From positions 1 to 64,000 of the forward strand of contig NZ_ALXE01000025.1 in assembly GCF_000295955.2 (NCBI RefSeq): a DNA stretch of 64,000 nt, in the 5' to 3' direction. Of this stretch, positions 54,058 to 63,935 are shown in pieces. Positions within the stretch are counted from its first letter, which is position 1; every line of letters begins with the position of its first letter. A program made the position numbers and the translations under genes. The notes beneath the pieces were generated by a model. It saw only the letters and a program-made list of their open reading frames with translations. It ran no database searches and had not been told where the DNA came from. Origin of the DNA: Pantoea sp. A4. Lineage in GTDB: Bacteria; Pseudomonadota; Gammaproteobacteria; Enterobacterales; Enterobacteriaceae.

Positions 54058-54603
54058 TTATGGATTAGCGAAGCTACCCACCAGAGTGGTCGCGGCCAGG
54101 GCATGGCCTTTTAATTTGCCGAACAGCTCGGGCTGGGTTAGTCCTGCGGGCAAGCTATTGGCTGGCAGGTCGGTTGCAATCAGCACAAAGTTATAGTGAT
54201 GCAAGCCACTACCTGCGGGCGGACAAGGGCCATAATATTTATCGGTCCCTGGGGTGTTTTTACCGCCGGTGTAACCGTTACCCTGGGCCAGATCGCCCTG
54301 CGCGAAACTGCTGCGATCGGCCGCGATATTGTAGGCAACAAGGTGGGTTACGCCCAATCCTTTCGCACCGACCGGATCGGTGATCACCAATGCGAAACTT
54401 TTTGTCTCGGCTGGCGCATGTTGCCACTGTAGCTGCGGCGAGATGTTTTCGCCGGTGCAGGAAGGGTTGTTTTTGTTGTTACCTGCAAAGCGTTGTTGCA
54501 GTACGGTATTGTCTTTAAAGTCTTGGGATTGCAGGGTGAAAATCGGTGCAGCCAGAACGGGCAACGGTAGCAGCGCTGCGAAGAGCAGAGAGTTGAGTTT
54601 CAT
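54058..54603 (-). CDS. Exported YbhB/YbcL-family (Raf kinase inhibitor-like) protein
   Basis: This 181-residue protein has a Sec signal peptide (MKLNSLLFAALLPLPVLA) followed by a PEBP-like domain: GENISPQLQWQHAP (near residue 50), FALVITDPVG, the THLVAYNI segment and YYGPCPPAGSGLHHYNFVL, which forms the anion-binding site. The function in bacteria is unknown. The start at 54603 is set by the signal peptide and the AGGA site. It is divergent from a LysR regulator, which probably controls it. Confidence 0.86.
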   Translation of the reverse strand: MKLNSLLFAALLPLPVLAAPIFTLQSQDFKDNTVLQQRFAGNNKNNPSCTGENISPQLQWQHAPAETKSFALVITDPVGAKGLGVTHLVAYNIAADRSSFAQGDLAQGNGYTGGKNTPGTDKYYGPCPPAGSGLHHYNFVLIATDLPANSLPAGLTQPELFGKLKGHALAATTLVGSFANP

Positions 54604-54700
54604 TTTCCGTGATCCTGTCGCAATAAAAAGGAAACGTCCCAGAGACGGGCATAACATCACCCGCGCCTTTAACTATAGGATCCACTGAGGAGTTGTCAGA

Positions 54701-55600
54701 GTGAAAATAACGCTGGAAGAGTTGCGTGCCTGGGTAGCGGTGGTGGATACCGGTTCGATCACCGCCGCAGCGGAGTTGCTGGATCAGACCAGTTCTGGCG
54801 TCAGTCGTGCATTAACCCGGCTGGAAGGGAAACTACAGACCAATTTGCTGAACCGCACGACCCGGCGGCTGGCATTGACGGAAGAGGGGCAAATCTTCCT
54901 TGAACATGCGCGGCAGATCCTGGCCTCAGTCGAGCAGGCGGAAACGCACATCGCCCAACGGCGCGAGATGCCCTCGGGTAAATTGCGGATTAACGCGGCT
55001 AGTCCGTTTATGTTGCATGTGATTGTGCCATTGGTGGATGAGTTTCGCCGCCGTTACCCGCTGATTCAGCTGGAGTTGAATACCGATGATGTGGTGATTG
55101 ACCTGCTGGAGCAGCAAACCGATATTGCGATCCGTATTGGACAGCTGCGCGACTCCACGCTTCATGCCCGCCTGCTGGGCAGCACGGTGAGCCGACTGAT
55201 GGCCAGTCCCGGCTATGTGGCCCGCTTTGGCGATCCGCAAACCGCCGCAGAGTTGGCACAACACACGTTAATTGGCTTCAGTGCGTCTGAAGTGCACAAC
55301 CGTTGGCCGGTTCGCCATCAACAGCAAGATGTGTTGGCGATTAAACCCGATCTGGCGGCTTCCAGCGGGGAAACCATCCGCCAGTTGGTGATTGCCGGAC
55401 AGGGCATTGGTCGGCTGTCTGATTTCCTGACGCGTAAAGACAGGCAGGAGGGCAAAATGGTACAGGTGATGATCAATAACACCAGCGAACAGCGTTTGCC
55501 GGTACATGCCGTGTTTTACCGCAACAATACGCTGGCGGCACGTACCCTCTGTTTTCTGGATTTTTTGCAGGAAAAGATTGTCGAGCAGGGGCTGTTATAA
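54701..55600 (+). CDS. LysR-family transcriptional regulator
   Basis: This 299-residue protein has the LysR winged helix (LRAWVAVVDTGSITAAAELL, with SSGVSRALTRLE as the recognition helix) and a two-lobed effector domain (MPSGKLRINAASPF to the C terminus). It resembles the CrgA subgroup. Translation starts at GTG 54701 behind a strong GAGGAG site. The divergent YbhB-like gene is the likely target. Confidence 0.9.
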   Translation: MKITLEELRAWVAVVDTGSITAAAELLDQTSSGVSRALTRLEGKLQTNLLNRTTRRLALTEEGQIFLEHARQILASVEQAETHIAQRREMPSGKLRINAASPFMLHVIVPLVDEFRRRYPLIQLELNTDDVVIDLLEQQTDIAIRIGQLRDSTLHARLLGSTVSRLMASPGYVARFGDPQTAAELAQHTLIGFSASEVHNRWPVRHQQQDVLAIKPDLAASSGETIRQLVIAGQGIGRLSDFLTRKDRQEGKMVQVMINNTSEQRLPVHAVFYRNNTLAARTLCFLDFLQEKIVEQGLL

Positions 55601-55660
55601 CAAGGCAGGATGCCCCGAGGCGATAAATGCTCTGCCTCCGGGGACTCAATGGTGCAGAAA

Positions 55661-55969
55661 TTACTTAGCGGCTTCCAAAATCAGGATTTTTACGTCCTGC
55701 ACATCATCTTTAATACGGGCGCGATGGGTTTCCATATGCGCAGCCTGCTGATGTTGCTCAAGATGGCGTAAAGAGGTCCACTGCTCCAGCATGAAAATAG
55801 AGTCCGGTGAGTTATGCTTCCACGGCACCTGCGCCTGGTGATCCACCAGCGCGTCATACTGATGACAGCCCTCTTCGGCTAATACCAGCGGGATTACAGT
55901 GTTAATCGCATCCAGCACCGCCTGACGGCGGCCTGGCTTAATGCAAATCTCGGCAACAACAGTCAACAT
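55661..55969 (-). CDS. ygiN: Quinol monooxygenase YgiN
   Basis: This 102-residue protein is of the antibiotic biosynthesis monooxygenase (ABM) family, a ferredoxin-like dimeric fold. MLTVVAEI, LAEEGCHQY, DSIFMLEQW and HLEQH match E. coli YgiN, which oxidises menadiol. It follows mdaB (31-base gap) on the same strand, and the two enzymes are thought to form a quinone redox cycle. Confidence 0.9.
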   Translation of the reverse strand: MLTVVAEICIKPGRRQAVLDAINTVIPLVLAEEGCHQYDALVDHQAQVPWKHNSPDSIFMLEQWTSLRHLEQHQQAAHMETHRARIKDDVQDVKILILEAAK

Positions 55970-56000
55970 AACAGCATCCTCATAGGGTTCCTGCTTTCAG

Positions 56001-56582
56001 TTAAGCAAAAATTTCGTTCAGATGAGTCTGTAAACGTGCGATATCTTGCGGGATATCGGGCTGTTTAATCACATCATTACAGATGAATGTTGGCAGCGCT
56101 TCCATTCCCAGGAACTGATTGGCTTTGTGGAAGTGCAGATACAGCCCGTCGACGCCGTAGCCTTCGAAGAACTGGTCCGGATCGGTAAAGGCTTCCAGAG
56201 GTGCGTTCCAGGTCAGGGAGAGCATATATTTTTTGCCCTGTAGCAGGCCGCCAGAGCCATACTTTTTGCTGGCATCACTGCGCGAGCGCCCGTCGCTGGC
56301 ATATAACGCACCGTGGCCTGCGGTGAAGATATCATCGATATACTTTTTCACCGTCCAGGGCTCACCCATCCACCAGCCAGGCATTTGCCAGATAATCACA
56401 TCACTGTTAAGGAACTTCTGTACCTCATCGGCAATCACATAATCATCATCTGCGATGGTTACGCTTACCTGATGACCCAAATCACGTAGCTGGGCAGCAG
56501 CCACTTCTGTCAGTGTATGGTTGAGTTCACCTTTGGAGTGGGCAAACGTTTTTCCGCCGTCGATGATTAAAATGTTGCTCAT
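56001..56582 (-). CDS. mdaB: NADPH:quinone reductase MdaB
   Basis: This 193-residue flavodoxin-fold enzyme is the same length as E. coli MdaB and very similar: QMPGWWMGEPWTVKKYIDD near residue 65, YASDGRSRSDASKKYGSGG near 95 and HKANQFLGMEALPTF near 155. It reduces quinones by two electrons with FAD and NADPH. The start MSNILIIDGG at 56582 was preferred over an ATG four codons earlier. It probably shares a transcript with ygiN. Confidence 0.94.
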   Translation of the reverse strand: MSNILIIDGGKTFAHSKGELNHTLTEVAAAQLRDLGHQVSVTIADDDYVIADEVQKFLNSDVIIWQMPGWWMGEPWTVKKYIDDIFTAGHGALYASDGRSRSDASKKYGSGGLLQGKKYMLSLTWNAPLEAFTDPDQFFEGYGVDGLYLHFHKANQFLGMEALPTFICNDVIKQPDIPQDIARLQTHLNEIFA

Positions 56583-56730
56583 GTTTTCTCTCATTCAATT
56601 GCATAATATGCGTTGCACTCTACCTGGCTGGCGCAGAGAGAAAAAGGTCGAGTAAAGCAGAATACTTTTGCCTGGCAGGCAACAATGCCTGACTTTTGTT
56701 AACCTGAAGTAACTGAAAGGACCTTCCGGG

Positions 56731-56967
56731 ATGATGATGAAAAGCTACCCCCTGTTAGCACTTTTGCTGTTGGTTTCTACTCTGGCGCAGGGTCAGGATC
56801 GCTTCGGGCAGAGTGGACATTCTTTGCTGAAATGCAGAGAAAAAGCCTGCATGGTGACGCATACGCAAAGTAGCTGGCGGCAGGGGTTGGCCCCATGGAA
56901 CCACCTGGGAGATTCCACCAGTGAGTTCGCACATATCGCGCGGCAGTGGATGGGCGTAATGAAATAG
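56731..56967 (+). CDS. Possible small secreted protein
   Basis: This is a 78-codon frame with a clear signal peptide (MMMKSYPLLALLLLVSTLAQG) and an AGGA site 9 bases upstream. The mature part has two cysteines (KCREKACMV), which could form a disulfide. I do not recognise the family, and the second half has no strong coding signature. It may be a real small exported protein or a chance frame. Confidence 0.4.
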   Translation: MMMKSYPLLALLLLVSTLAQGQDRFGQSGHSLLKCREKACMVTHTQSSWRQGLAPWNHLGDSTSEFAHIARQWMGVMK

Positions 56968-57185
56968 GGACCAATAGTCTTTCTTTCAGCTTCAGGCTGC
57001 GCACGCAAAGCTCAGCCGACGTAGTGTAACGTTACTGTGACGCTACTTTTTATTGTCGCTTCCTGGCTGAAATCCCCCTCCCAAAGACCCTCTGTACATG
57101 GCCACCTTCTCCTGCTGATTACGGGCTGCATAACTCCTTATCAGGACGATACAGAGGCAGTGAGTCCGAATCCCGGAGGGCGCTT

Positions 57186-57239
57186 ATGACTCGCGTAAAA
57201 GTTGCTTTGATCGCAGGATGCAGGCCAGCCTGTGACTAA
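57186..57239 (+). CDS. Candidate 17-residue small ORF upstream of parC
   Basis: ATG at 57186 opens MTRVKVALIAGCRPACD and ends at TAA 57239. A strong GGAGG ribosome site lies 8 bases before it. It could be a leader peptide or chance; no family is known to me. Confidence 0.3.
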   Translation: MTRVKVALIAGCRPACD

Positions 57240-57270
57240 GCTCGTTGAATAGGTTACTATCCTCGCCAAA

Positions 57271-57297
57271 CCACCGCAGGGTGGCTCGCACCGCGAG
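57271..57297 (+). other. Two tandem hairpins in the parC leader
   Basis: CCACC/GGTGG with a GCAG loop is directly followed by CTCGC/GCGAG with an ACC loop, ending 24 bases before the parC start. The second lies close to the ribosome site GAGGACGAG and may influence translation. Confidence 0.4.
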
Positions 57298-57321
57298 ACA
57301 CGAAGTGAGGACGAGAGATTA

Positions 57322-59595
57322 ATGAGCGAATTGACGCAGGATGGTGCAGAGCGCCTTGCCCTGCACAAATTTACTGAGAACGCGTACCTGAATTACTCCA
57401 TGTACGTGATCATGGACCGTGCTTTGCCCTACATCGGGGATGGCCTGAAGCCGGTACAACGCCGTATCGTCTATGCCATGTCAGAACTGGGCCTTAGCGC
57501 CAGTGCCAAATTTAAGAAGTCAGCCCGTACCGTGGGTGACGTATTGGGTAAATACCACCCACACGGTGACAGCGCCTGCTATGAAGCCATGGTGCTGATG
57601 GCTCAGCCATTCTCTTACCGCTATCCGCTGGTGGATGGTCAAGGGAACTGGGGGGCACCGGACGATCCGAAATCGTTCGCCGCGATGCGTTATACCGAAT
57701 CACGCTTGTCGAAATATGCTGAAGTACTGCTCGGCGAGTTAGGTCAGGGAACGGTAGACTTTGCCCCGAACTTTGACGGCACCCTGCAGGAGCCGAAAAT
57801 GCTGCCTGCACGCTTGCCAAATATTCTGCTCAACGGCACCACCGGCATCGCCGTGGGTATGGCGACGGACATTCCGCCACACAATCTGCGCGAAGTTGCG
57901 CAGGCCGCGATTGCCCTGATTGATAAGCCTGAGACGACGCTGGATCAGCTGCTGGATATCGTCCAGGGGCCGGATTATCCAACAGAAGCCGAGATCATCA
58001 CCCCGCGTGAAGAGATCCGTAAGATCTACCAGAATGGTCGTGGATCGATTCGTCAGCGCGCTGTCTGGAAGAAAGAAGAGGGCGATGTGGTGATCACCGC
58101 ATTGCCGCATCAGGTTTCTGGTGCTCGCGTGCTGGAGCAAATCGCCACCCAGATGCGCAACAAAAAGTTGCCGATGGTGGAAGATTTACGTGATGAGTCT
58201 GATCACGAGAATCCAACACGCCTGGTGATTGTACCGCGCTCTAACCGTGTGGACCTGGAACAGGTGATGAACCACCTGTTTGCCACCACCGATCTGGAAA
58301 AGAGCTACCGCGTTAACCTCAACATGATTGGGCTGGATAATCGCCCGGCGGTGAAAAACCTGCTGGAGATTATCAGTGAGTGGCTGGTATTCCGCCGTGA
58401 TACCGTGCGCCGTCGTCTAAATTACCGTCTGGATCGGGTACTGCGCCGTTTGCACATCCTTGAAGGCTTGCTGAAGGCTTTCCTCAATATCGATGAAGTG
58501 ATCCACATCATCCGTAGTGAAGATGAGCCGAAGCCAGTACTGATGGCGCGTTTTGAGCTGAGCGAAACTCAAGCCGAATCGATTCTTGAACTGAAACTGC
58601 GCCATCTCGCCAAACTGGAAGAGATGAAAATTCGCGGTGAGCAGAGTGATCTGGAGAAAGAGCGCGATCAGCTGCAGGCGATTCTGGCTTCAGATCGTAA
58701 GATGAGCAACCTGCTGAAGAAAGAGCTGCAGGCGGATAGCGCGGCTTACGGTGACGAGCGTCGTTCACCGCTGCGCGAGCGCGAAGAGGCGAAAGCCCTG
58801 AGTGAAACTGAGCTGACGCCTTCCGAGCCTGTCACCATTGTGCTGTCACAAATGGGCTGGATCCGTAGCGCAAAAGGTCACGATATCGATCCAACGGGCT
58901 TGAGCTACAAAGCGGGGGATAGCTTCCTCGCGGCGGCGCGTGGTAAGAGCAATCAACCGGTTGCCTTGCTGGATTCAACCGGCCGCAGCTATACCCTTGA
59001 TCCTACTTCGCTGCCTTCGGCACGCGGCCAGGGCGAGCCACTAACCGGCAAATTGACGCCACCACCGGGTGCGCTGATGCAGCAAGTGCTGATGGAAGCG
59101 GATGAGCAGAAGCTGTTAATGGCTTCGGATGCGGGTTATGGCTTTATCTGTACCTTCAGTGATTTAGTGTCACGCAACCGTGCGGGTAAAACGCTGTTAA
59201 CCCTACCAGAGAATGCCAGCGTGATGACGCCATTGGCGGTATATCACGAAGATGACATGCTGTTAGCAATTACCGCCGCCGGAAGAATGCTGATGTTCCC
59301 GGTGGGTGAGCTGCCGCAGATGTCCAAAGGCAAAGGCAACAAGATTATCTCCATTCCGGCGGCAGAAGCGGCATCGGGTGTGGATAAACTGGCCTGGCTG
59401 GTGATCTTGCCTGTGGGGAGCAGTGTGACCCTGCATGTTGGTAAGCGTAAGCTGATTATGCGCAGCGAAGAGTTACAAAAATTCCGTGCCGATCGTGGCC
59501 GCAAAGGGACGTTGCTCCCGCGTGGTTTGCAAAAAATTGACCGGGTTGAGCTGGATGCACCGCAGCGTGCGGGTGATGCTGGCAGCGACCAGTAA
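57322..59595 (+). CDS. parC: DNA topoisomerase IV subunit A ParC
   Basis: The 757-residue catalytic subunit breaks and rejoins DNA with ParE. The winged-helix region has the catalytic tyrosine in AAMRYTE (Y124). The quinolone-resistance region reads [11 protein letters not shown], with S84 and E88 (E. coli S80 and E84) in the wild-type state. The C-terminal beta-pinwheel follows from about residue 500. The N terminus is four residues longer than in E. coli ([12 protein letters not shown]). plsC and ftsP follow, as in E. coli. Confidence 0.97.
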   Translation: MSELTQDGAERLALHKFTENAYLNYSMYVIMDRALPYIGDGLKPVQRRIVYAMSELGLSASAKFKKSARTVGDVLGKYHPHGDSACYEAMVLMAQPFSYRYPLVDGQGNWGAPDDPKSFAAMRYTESRLSKYAEVLLGELGQGTVDFAPNFDGTLQEPKMLPARLPNILLNGTTGIAVGMATDIPPHNLREVAQAAIALIDKPETTLDQLLDIVQGPDYPTEAEIITPREEIRKIYQNGRGSIRQRAVWKKEEGDVVITALPHQVSGARVLEQIATQMRNKKLPMVEDLRDESDHENPTRLVIVPRSNRVDLEQVMNHLFATTDLEKSYRVNLNMIGLDNRPAVKNLLEIISEWLVFRRDTVRRRLNYRLDRVLRRLHILEGLLKAFLNIDEVIHIIRSEDEPKPVLMARFELSETQAESILELKLRHLAKLEEMKIRGEQSDLEKERDQLQAILASDRKMSNLLKKELQADSAAYGDERRSPLREREEAKALSETELTPSEPVTIVLSQMGWIRSAKGHDIDPTGLSYKAGDSFLAAARGKSNQPVALLDSTGRSYTLDPTSLPSARGQGEPLTGKLTPPPGALMQQVLMEADEQKLLMASDAGYGFICTFSDLVSRNRAGKTLLTLPENASVMTPLAVYHEDDMLLAITAAGRMLMFPVGELPQMSKGKGNKIISIPAAEAASGVDKLAWLVILPVGSSVTLHVGKRKLIMRSEELQKFRADRGRKGTLLPRGLQKIDRVELDAPQRAGDAGSDQ

Positions 59596-59637
59596 GCCAC
59601 AGGCAACGCTTCTCAGGAAAGGGATAAAGAGGAAACT

Positions 59638-60375
59638 ATGTTACTCGTTTTGCGCACATTGATTGTTGTGCTGTACTCAATCTTAGTCTGTGTTTTTGGC
59701 TGTGTCTGGTGTCTGTTTACGCCGCGCGATCCACGGCATGTTGCGCGTTTCGGCCATATGTTTGGCCGACTTTCCACGGTCTTTGGCGTGAAGGTTGAGC
59801 TGCGTAAACCGGCGGATGCAGAGCAGTATGGCAATGCGATTTACATCGCGAATCACCAAAATAACTACGACATGATTACCGCAGCCAAAATTGTGCAGCC
59901 GTATACTGTGACCGTAGGGAAGAAGAGCCTGTTCTGGATCCCGTTTTTTGGCCTGCTTTACTGGCTGACGGGTAACCTGCTGATTGATCGTGATAACCGT
60001 GCTAAAGCACACGGCACCATCGGTGAATTAGTCGATCAGTTTAACAAAAAGCGCATTTCCTTCTGGATGTTCCCGGAAGGAACGCGCAGCCGTGGTCGTG
60101 GCCTGCTACCGTTTAAGACCGGAGCATTTCATGCTGCTGTCGCTGCGGGTGTACCTATTATTCCAGTGGTGGTTTCAGATACCCACGGTAAAGTGAAGCT
60201 GAATCGCTGGAAGAACGGCCTGGTGATTGTCGAGATGTTACCGCCGGTAGATGTGAAGCAGTTTGAAACGGCTTCGGTACGTAAGCTGGCGACCCATTGC
60301 CGTGAGTTAATGGCAGCCAAGCTGGAAGAGCTGAATGCGGAAGTCGCCGAGCGCGAAAAAAGCGGTAAGATTTAA
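59638..60375 (+). CDS. plsC: 1-acyl-sn-glycerol-3-phosphate acyltransferase PlsC
   Basis: This 245-residue membrane enzyme makes phosphatidic acid from lysophosphatidic acid. An N-terminal membrane helix (LIVVLYSILVCVFGCVW) is followed by the acyltransferase blocks NHQNNYD (HX4D, near residue 73), FPEGTRSRGRG (near 146) and the late GVPIIPVVVSD. The gene lies 42 bases after parC, as in E. coli. Confidence 0.95.
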   Translation: MLLVLRTLIVVLYSILVCVFGCVWCLFTPRDPRHVARFGHMFGRLSTVFGVKVELRKPADAEQYGNAIYIANHQNNYDMITAAKIVQPYTVTVGKKSLFWIPFFGLLYWLTGNLLIDRDNRAKAHGTIGELVDQFNKKRISFWMFPEGTRSRGRGLLPFKTGAFHAAVAAGVPIIPVVVSDTHGKVKLNRWKNGLVIVEMLPPVDVKQFETASVRKLATHCRELMAAKLEELNAEVAEREKSGKI

Positions 60376-60497
60376 CCCAGTGTCTACCCGGAGGTCACTC
60401 CCGTTGCCTCCGGTTTCCTGCCCAGTTTTACAGCAATAACAATAGCAATAAGCAAGGGATGGCGCAGATGCGCCCCGCGTAAAAGGTCGGATGTTTT

Positions 60498-61928
60498 ATG
60501 TCTTTTAGCAGACGTGAGTTTATTCAGCTTTCCGCTGCCGCCGCGTTAGGCAGCACACTCTCCACCCCGGCAATGGCTGCTGTGGGTGGCGATACGCCAT
60601 TGCCGATCCCGCCGCTGCTGGAGTCGCGCCGTGGTCAGCCACTGTTTTTGACGCTGCAACGCAGTAACTGGTCGTTCAGTGGCGATAGCAACAAAGCCCC
60701 GGTCTGGGGCATTAATGGCATGTATCTTGGCCCGACGGTGCGCGTCTACAGCGGCGATGATGTCAAACTGGTTTACAGTAATCGCCTGAGTGAATCGGTA
60801 GCGATGACCGTGAGTGGCTTGCAGTTGCCGGGAGCGCTAATGGGCGGCGCGGCGCGCCAGATCAGTGCTGGTGTTGACTGGGCACCGGTACTTCCCATCC
60901 GTCAGGGTGCTGCCACCTGTTGGTATCACGCCAACACCCCCAATCGCATGGCGCCGCACGTTTACAATGGCCTGGCGGGCATGTGGCTGATTGAAGATGA
61001 TGTCAGCAAAGCGCTGCCACTGCCGAAACATTATGGTGTGGATGACTTCCCGCTGATTATTCAGGATAAACGCCTCGATAACTTTGGCACCCCCGTATAT
61101 GACCCGCCGCAGGATGGCGGTTTCATCGGTGATACGTTGTTAGTGAACGGGGTGCAAAATCCCTTTATCAACGTCTCGCGCGGTTGGGTGCGTTTGCGTC
61201 TGTTGAATGCGTCGAATGCCCGTCGTTTCGAGCTGTCACTCAGCGATAACCGTCCGTTTACCGTGATTGCCAGCGATCAGGGCTTTTTGCCTGCGCCGGT
61301 CGCGGTACAGCAGCTTTCTCTGGCACCGGGTGAGCGACGTGAAGTGCTGATTGATATGTCACAAGGGGATGCTGTTACCGTGACGGCCGGTACTGCCGCA
61401 GGCTTGATGGATCGCCTGCGCGGGCTGTTCCAGCCGTCCAGTATTTTGACATCCACCCAGGTGCTGACGTTACGCCCAACCGGCTTACTGCCCCTGGTGA
61501 CGGATAATTTGCCGATGCGACTGCTGGCCGATCAGATCCTCGATGGCATGTCAGCCCGTACCCGCGAATTCCGTATCGGAGACGCTTCTCCTGGCATTAA
61601 CGGCGCGGTATGGGATCTGAACCGCATTGATACCACGGTGCAGCAGGGCAGCTTTGAGCGCTGGATCCTGCACGCAGACCACCCGCAGTCATTCCATATT
61701 CAGGGCGCGATGTTCTTGATTAAGCGAGTGAACGGTGCACAACCGATGGGTGAAGATCGTGGCTGGAAAGATACCGTCTGGGTCGATGGTGACGTTGAGC
61801 TGTTAGTGACGTTCCCGCAAACCTCGTCGGAACACTTCCCGTTTGTCTACTACAGCCAAACGCTGGAACTGGCCGATCGCGGCACTGCTGGACAGATGAT
61901 GGTCTTGCCCACAGCGGGATCGTTTTAA
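60498..61928 (+). CDS. ftsP: Cell division protein FtsP (SufI)
   Basis: This 476-residue periplasmic protein has a twin-arginine signal (SRREFIQLSAAAALG, cleaved near AMA). Three cupredoxin domains like those of multicopper oxidases follow, but the His-Cys-His copper-binding motifs are missing in the final domain, as in E. coli FtsP. FtsP stabilises the divisome under stress. It lies downstream of plsC in the conserved order. Confidence 0.94.
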   Translation: MSFSRREFIQLSAAAALGSTLSTPAMAAVGGDTPLPIPPLLESRRGQPLFLTLQRSNWSFSGDSNKAPVWGINGMYLGPTVRVYSGDDVKLVYSNRLSESVAMTVSGLQLPGALMGGAARQISAGVDWAPVLPIRQGAATCWYHANTPNRMAPHVYNGLAGMWLIEDDVSKALPLPKHYGVDDFPLIIQDKRLDNFGTPVYDPPQDGGFIGDTLLVNGVQNPFINVSRGWVRLRLLNASNARRFELSLSDNRPFTVIASDQGFLPAPVAVQQLSLAPGERREVLIDMSQGDAVTVTAGTAAGLMDRLRGLFQPSSILTSTQVLTLRPTGLLPLVTDNLPMRLLADQILDGMSARTREFRIGDASPGINGAVWDLNRIDTTVQQGSFERWILHADHPQSFHIQGAMFLIKRVNGAQPMGEDRGWKDTVWVDGDVELLVTFPQTSSEHFPFVYYSQTLELADRGTAGQMMVLPTAGSF

Positions 61929-61945
61929 GTCTGATACCCGCAAGT

Positions 61946-61979
61946 AAAAAAAGCCCGGCAAACCATGCCGGGCTTTTTT
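61946..61979. terminator. Bidirectional intrinsic terminator between ftsP and dkgA
   Basis: AAAAAAGCCCGGCA and TGCCGGGCTTTTTT form a long perfect stem with an AACCA loop, giving T runs on both strands between convergent genes. Confidence 0.92.
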
Positions 61980-61999
61980 ATGGATGAGCGGGGGCGATT

Positions 62000-62827
62000 T
62001 TAACCGCTAAAACTGTCCGGGTCCGGGCCGAGGCGTTTGCCCTGATCCAGTTTAGTGATTTCACTGATTTCTGGTTTTTCCAGACGGAAATCAAACACGG
62101 CAAAGTTCTCTTCGATACGTGATGGCGTGACAGATTTGGGAATGACGACCAGGCCACTGTCCAGATGCCAGCGAATCACAATCTGTGCCGGGGTTTTGCC
62201 ATACTTCTGCGCCAGGTGCTTAATGATCTCCTGATCAAATACCCCTTCGCCCCCCTGAGCCAGCGGGCTCCAGGATTCGGTCTGAATCTGGTGTAGGGCA
62301 TTCCAGGCGTGCAATTCTCGCTGCTGCAACAGTGGATGTAGCTCAATTTGGTTAATCACCGGTTTAACCCCGGTTTCATTCGCGAGCCGCGTCAGGTGTG
62401 GCTGGTTGAAATTACACACGCCGATGCTTTTGATTTTCCCCTGCTGCTGCAACTTAATCAGCGCTTCCCAGGCCTGCACATAGTGATCCTGCTGCGGCAC
62501 TGGCCAATGGAGGAGGTACAAGTCCACGTAGTCCAGCTGCAGTTTTTTCAGGCTTTCATTCAGTGCCTGTTCCGCATTCTGCTGCTGGTCATTCCACAGC
62601 TTGGTGGTAACAAAAATCTCTTCGCGCGGTACGCTGGTGTTTTTCAACGCCAGGCCCACACCCTCTTCATTTTTGTAGATTGCGGCGGTATCGATGGAAC
62701 GATAACCGACCTCAAGTGCTTTTAGCACTGCTTGCTCTGTATCCTTTTGGCTGGCCTGCCAGACACCCAGACCCAACTGGGGCATCTTATTTCCATCATG
62801 CAGTTTGATAATCGGCTGATCTGCCAT
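62000..62827 (-). CDS. dkgA: 2,5-diketo-D-gluconate reductase A (aldo-keto reductase DkgA)
   Basis: This 275-residue AKR5-type reductase has the catalytic set: D in SIDTAAIYKNE (with Y in the same segment), K in TTKLWND and H in LLHWPVP. The signature KSVTPSRIEENFAVFDF near residue 235 binds NADPH. It reduces 2,5-diketo-D-gluconate and various aldehydes such as methylglyoxal. In E. coli it follows yqhD; here no yqhD lies between it and the divergent yqhC. Confidence 0.93.
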   Translation of the reverse strand: MADQPIIKLHDGNKMPQLGLGVWQASQKDTEQAVLKALEVGYRSIDTAAIYKNEEGVGLALKNTSVPREEIFVTTKLWNDQQQNAEQALNESLKKLQLDYVDLYLLHWPVPQQDHYVQAWEALIKLQQQGKIKSIGVCNFNQPHLTRLANETGVKPVINQIELHPLLQQRELHAWNALHQIQTESWSPLAQGGEGVFDQEIIKHLAQKYGKTPAQIVIRWHLDSGLVVIPKSVTPSRIEENFAVFDFRLEKPEISEITKLDQGKRLGPDPDSFSG

Positions 62828-63019
62828 AACAACTCCTTTCTTTTGCAGTGGGCTAACAACGAGTAATTCTAGTCAACAAACGGCGCTGCTGGGGGAATTG
62901 TGCCGCAAGAAGTGTAAGGACATGCTGCCTGTTTCTACTGCTCTCTTGCCTGATCCTCCAGAACGATGGTGATTTGTACTGTCTGCTGGCAAACTGAATT
63001 TTTCGCGAGGAGCAGCGCT

Positions 63020-63925
63020 ATGGGCAACGAAGAACTCTGTCAGCAACTGGCACAGCAGGTGATAAGCCTGATGACACAGCAACGGGAACAGTTGTGTGCC
63101 GTCAGCAATGTCAGCCTGATTTATGCCAACCAGCACTGCCCGCGCACGCCGCTGATGTACCAGCCCGGCATTGTGATTCTGTTTCAGGGGCGAAAAACCG
63201 GCTATCTCGGCAGCACGGTTTTTCATTACGATGCCACCAAATATCTGATGCTTACCGTGCCTTTACCGGTGGAGTGTGAAACCTGGGCCAGCCCAGAAGC
63301 ACCCTTGGCGGGAATGTGCGTTAGCGTGGATATTGCCGGTGTGCAGGATCTGCTGATGGAGATTGGCCATGATGAGAGCTTCCAGCCCCAGCCGCAAACG
63401 TCAGGCATTCACTCCGCTTCCCTGAGCGCAGAAATGCTCTGTGCCGCCGAACGCCTGCTGGATGTGATGACTCACCAACGCAATGCCCGCGTGCTGGGGC
63501 CACAGATCGTGCGGGAAATTATCTACCATGTACTCACCGGGCCGTGCGGCGGCGCGCTGCTTTCACTGGTGAGCCGCCAGACGCAGTTTAGCCAGATTGC
63601 ACGCGCGTTGCGGCGTATTGAAGCGCACTTTGCGGAAAACCTCAGCGTGGATCAACTGGCAGCCGAAGTGAACATGAGCGTGTCGGCATTCCATCATAAC
63701 TTCAAGGCGGTAACGCAAACGTCGCCGCTGCAATACCTGAAACGCTATCGGCTACATCAGGCCCGTTTGCTGTTACTGGAAGGGGTTCGTGCCAGTGTGG
63801 CGGCGGTACGTGTCGGTTACGAAAGTCCTTCGCAATTCTCGCGTGAGTTTAAACGTTACTTCGGCGTGACGCCGGGGGAGGAAGCAGGGCGGGTGCGCCA
63901 GACGCTGGCAGAACCAGCGAACTGA
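63020..63925 (+). CDS. yqhC: AraC-family transcriptional regulator YqhC
   Basis: This 301-residue protein has an AraC-type N-terminal domain ([17 protein letters not shown]) and a C-terminal double helix-turn-helix ([20 protein letters not shown] near residue 210; [20 protein letters not shown] near 260). E. coli YqhC activates yqhD-dkgA in response to aldehydes. The start at 63020 follows a GAGGAG site 8 bases upstream; the longer frame from 62966 has none. It is divergent from dkgA, which it probably activates. Confidence 0.9.
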   Translation: MGNEELCQQLAQQVISLMTQQREQLCAVSNVSLIYANQHCPRTPLMYQPGIVILFQGRKTGYLGSTVFHYDATKYLMLTVPLPVECETWASPEAPLAGMCVSVDIAGVQDLLMEIGHDESFQPQPQTSGIHSASLSAEMLCAAERLLDVMTHQRNARVLGPQIVREIIYHVLTGPCGGALLSLVSRQTQFSQIARALRRIEAHFAENLSVDQLAAEVNMSVSAFHHNFKAVTQTSPLQYLKRYRLHQARLLLLEGVRASVAAVRVGYESPSQFSREFKRYFGVTPGEEAGRVRQTLAEPAN

Positions 63926-63935
63926 CGCACTGAAA

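Larger units (their letters stand above)
56968..57321. other. Leader region of parC
   Basis: This 354-base gap holds a candidate 17-codon frame (57186-57239), a -10-like TACTAT (57255-57260) without a good -35, and two tandem hairpins before parC. Nothing else was recognised in 56968-57170. Confidence 0.45.

Noticed and set aside
57570-57590. Possible quinolone-resistance changes in parC
   Set aside because: The equivalents of E. coli S80 and E84 (S84 and E88 here) are unchanged.
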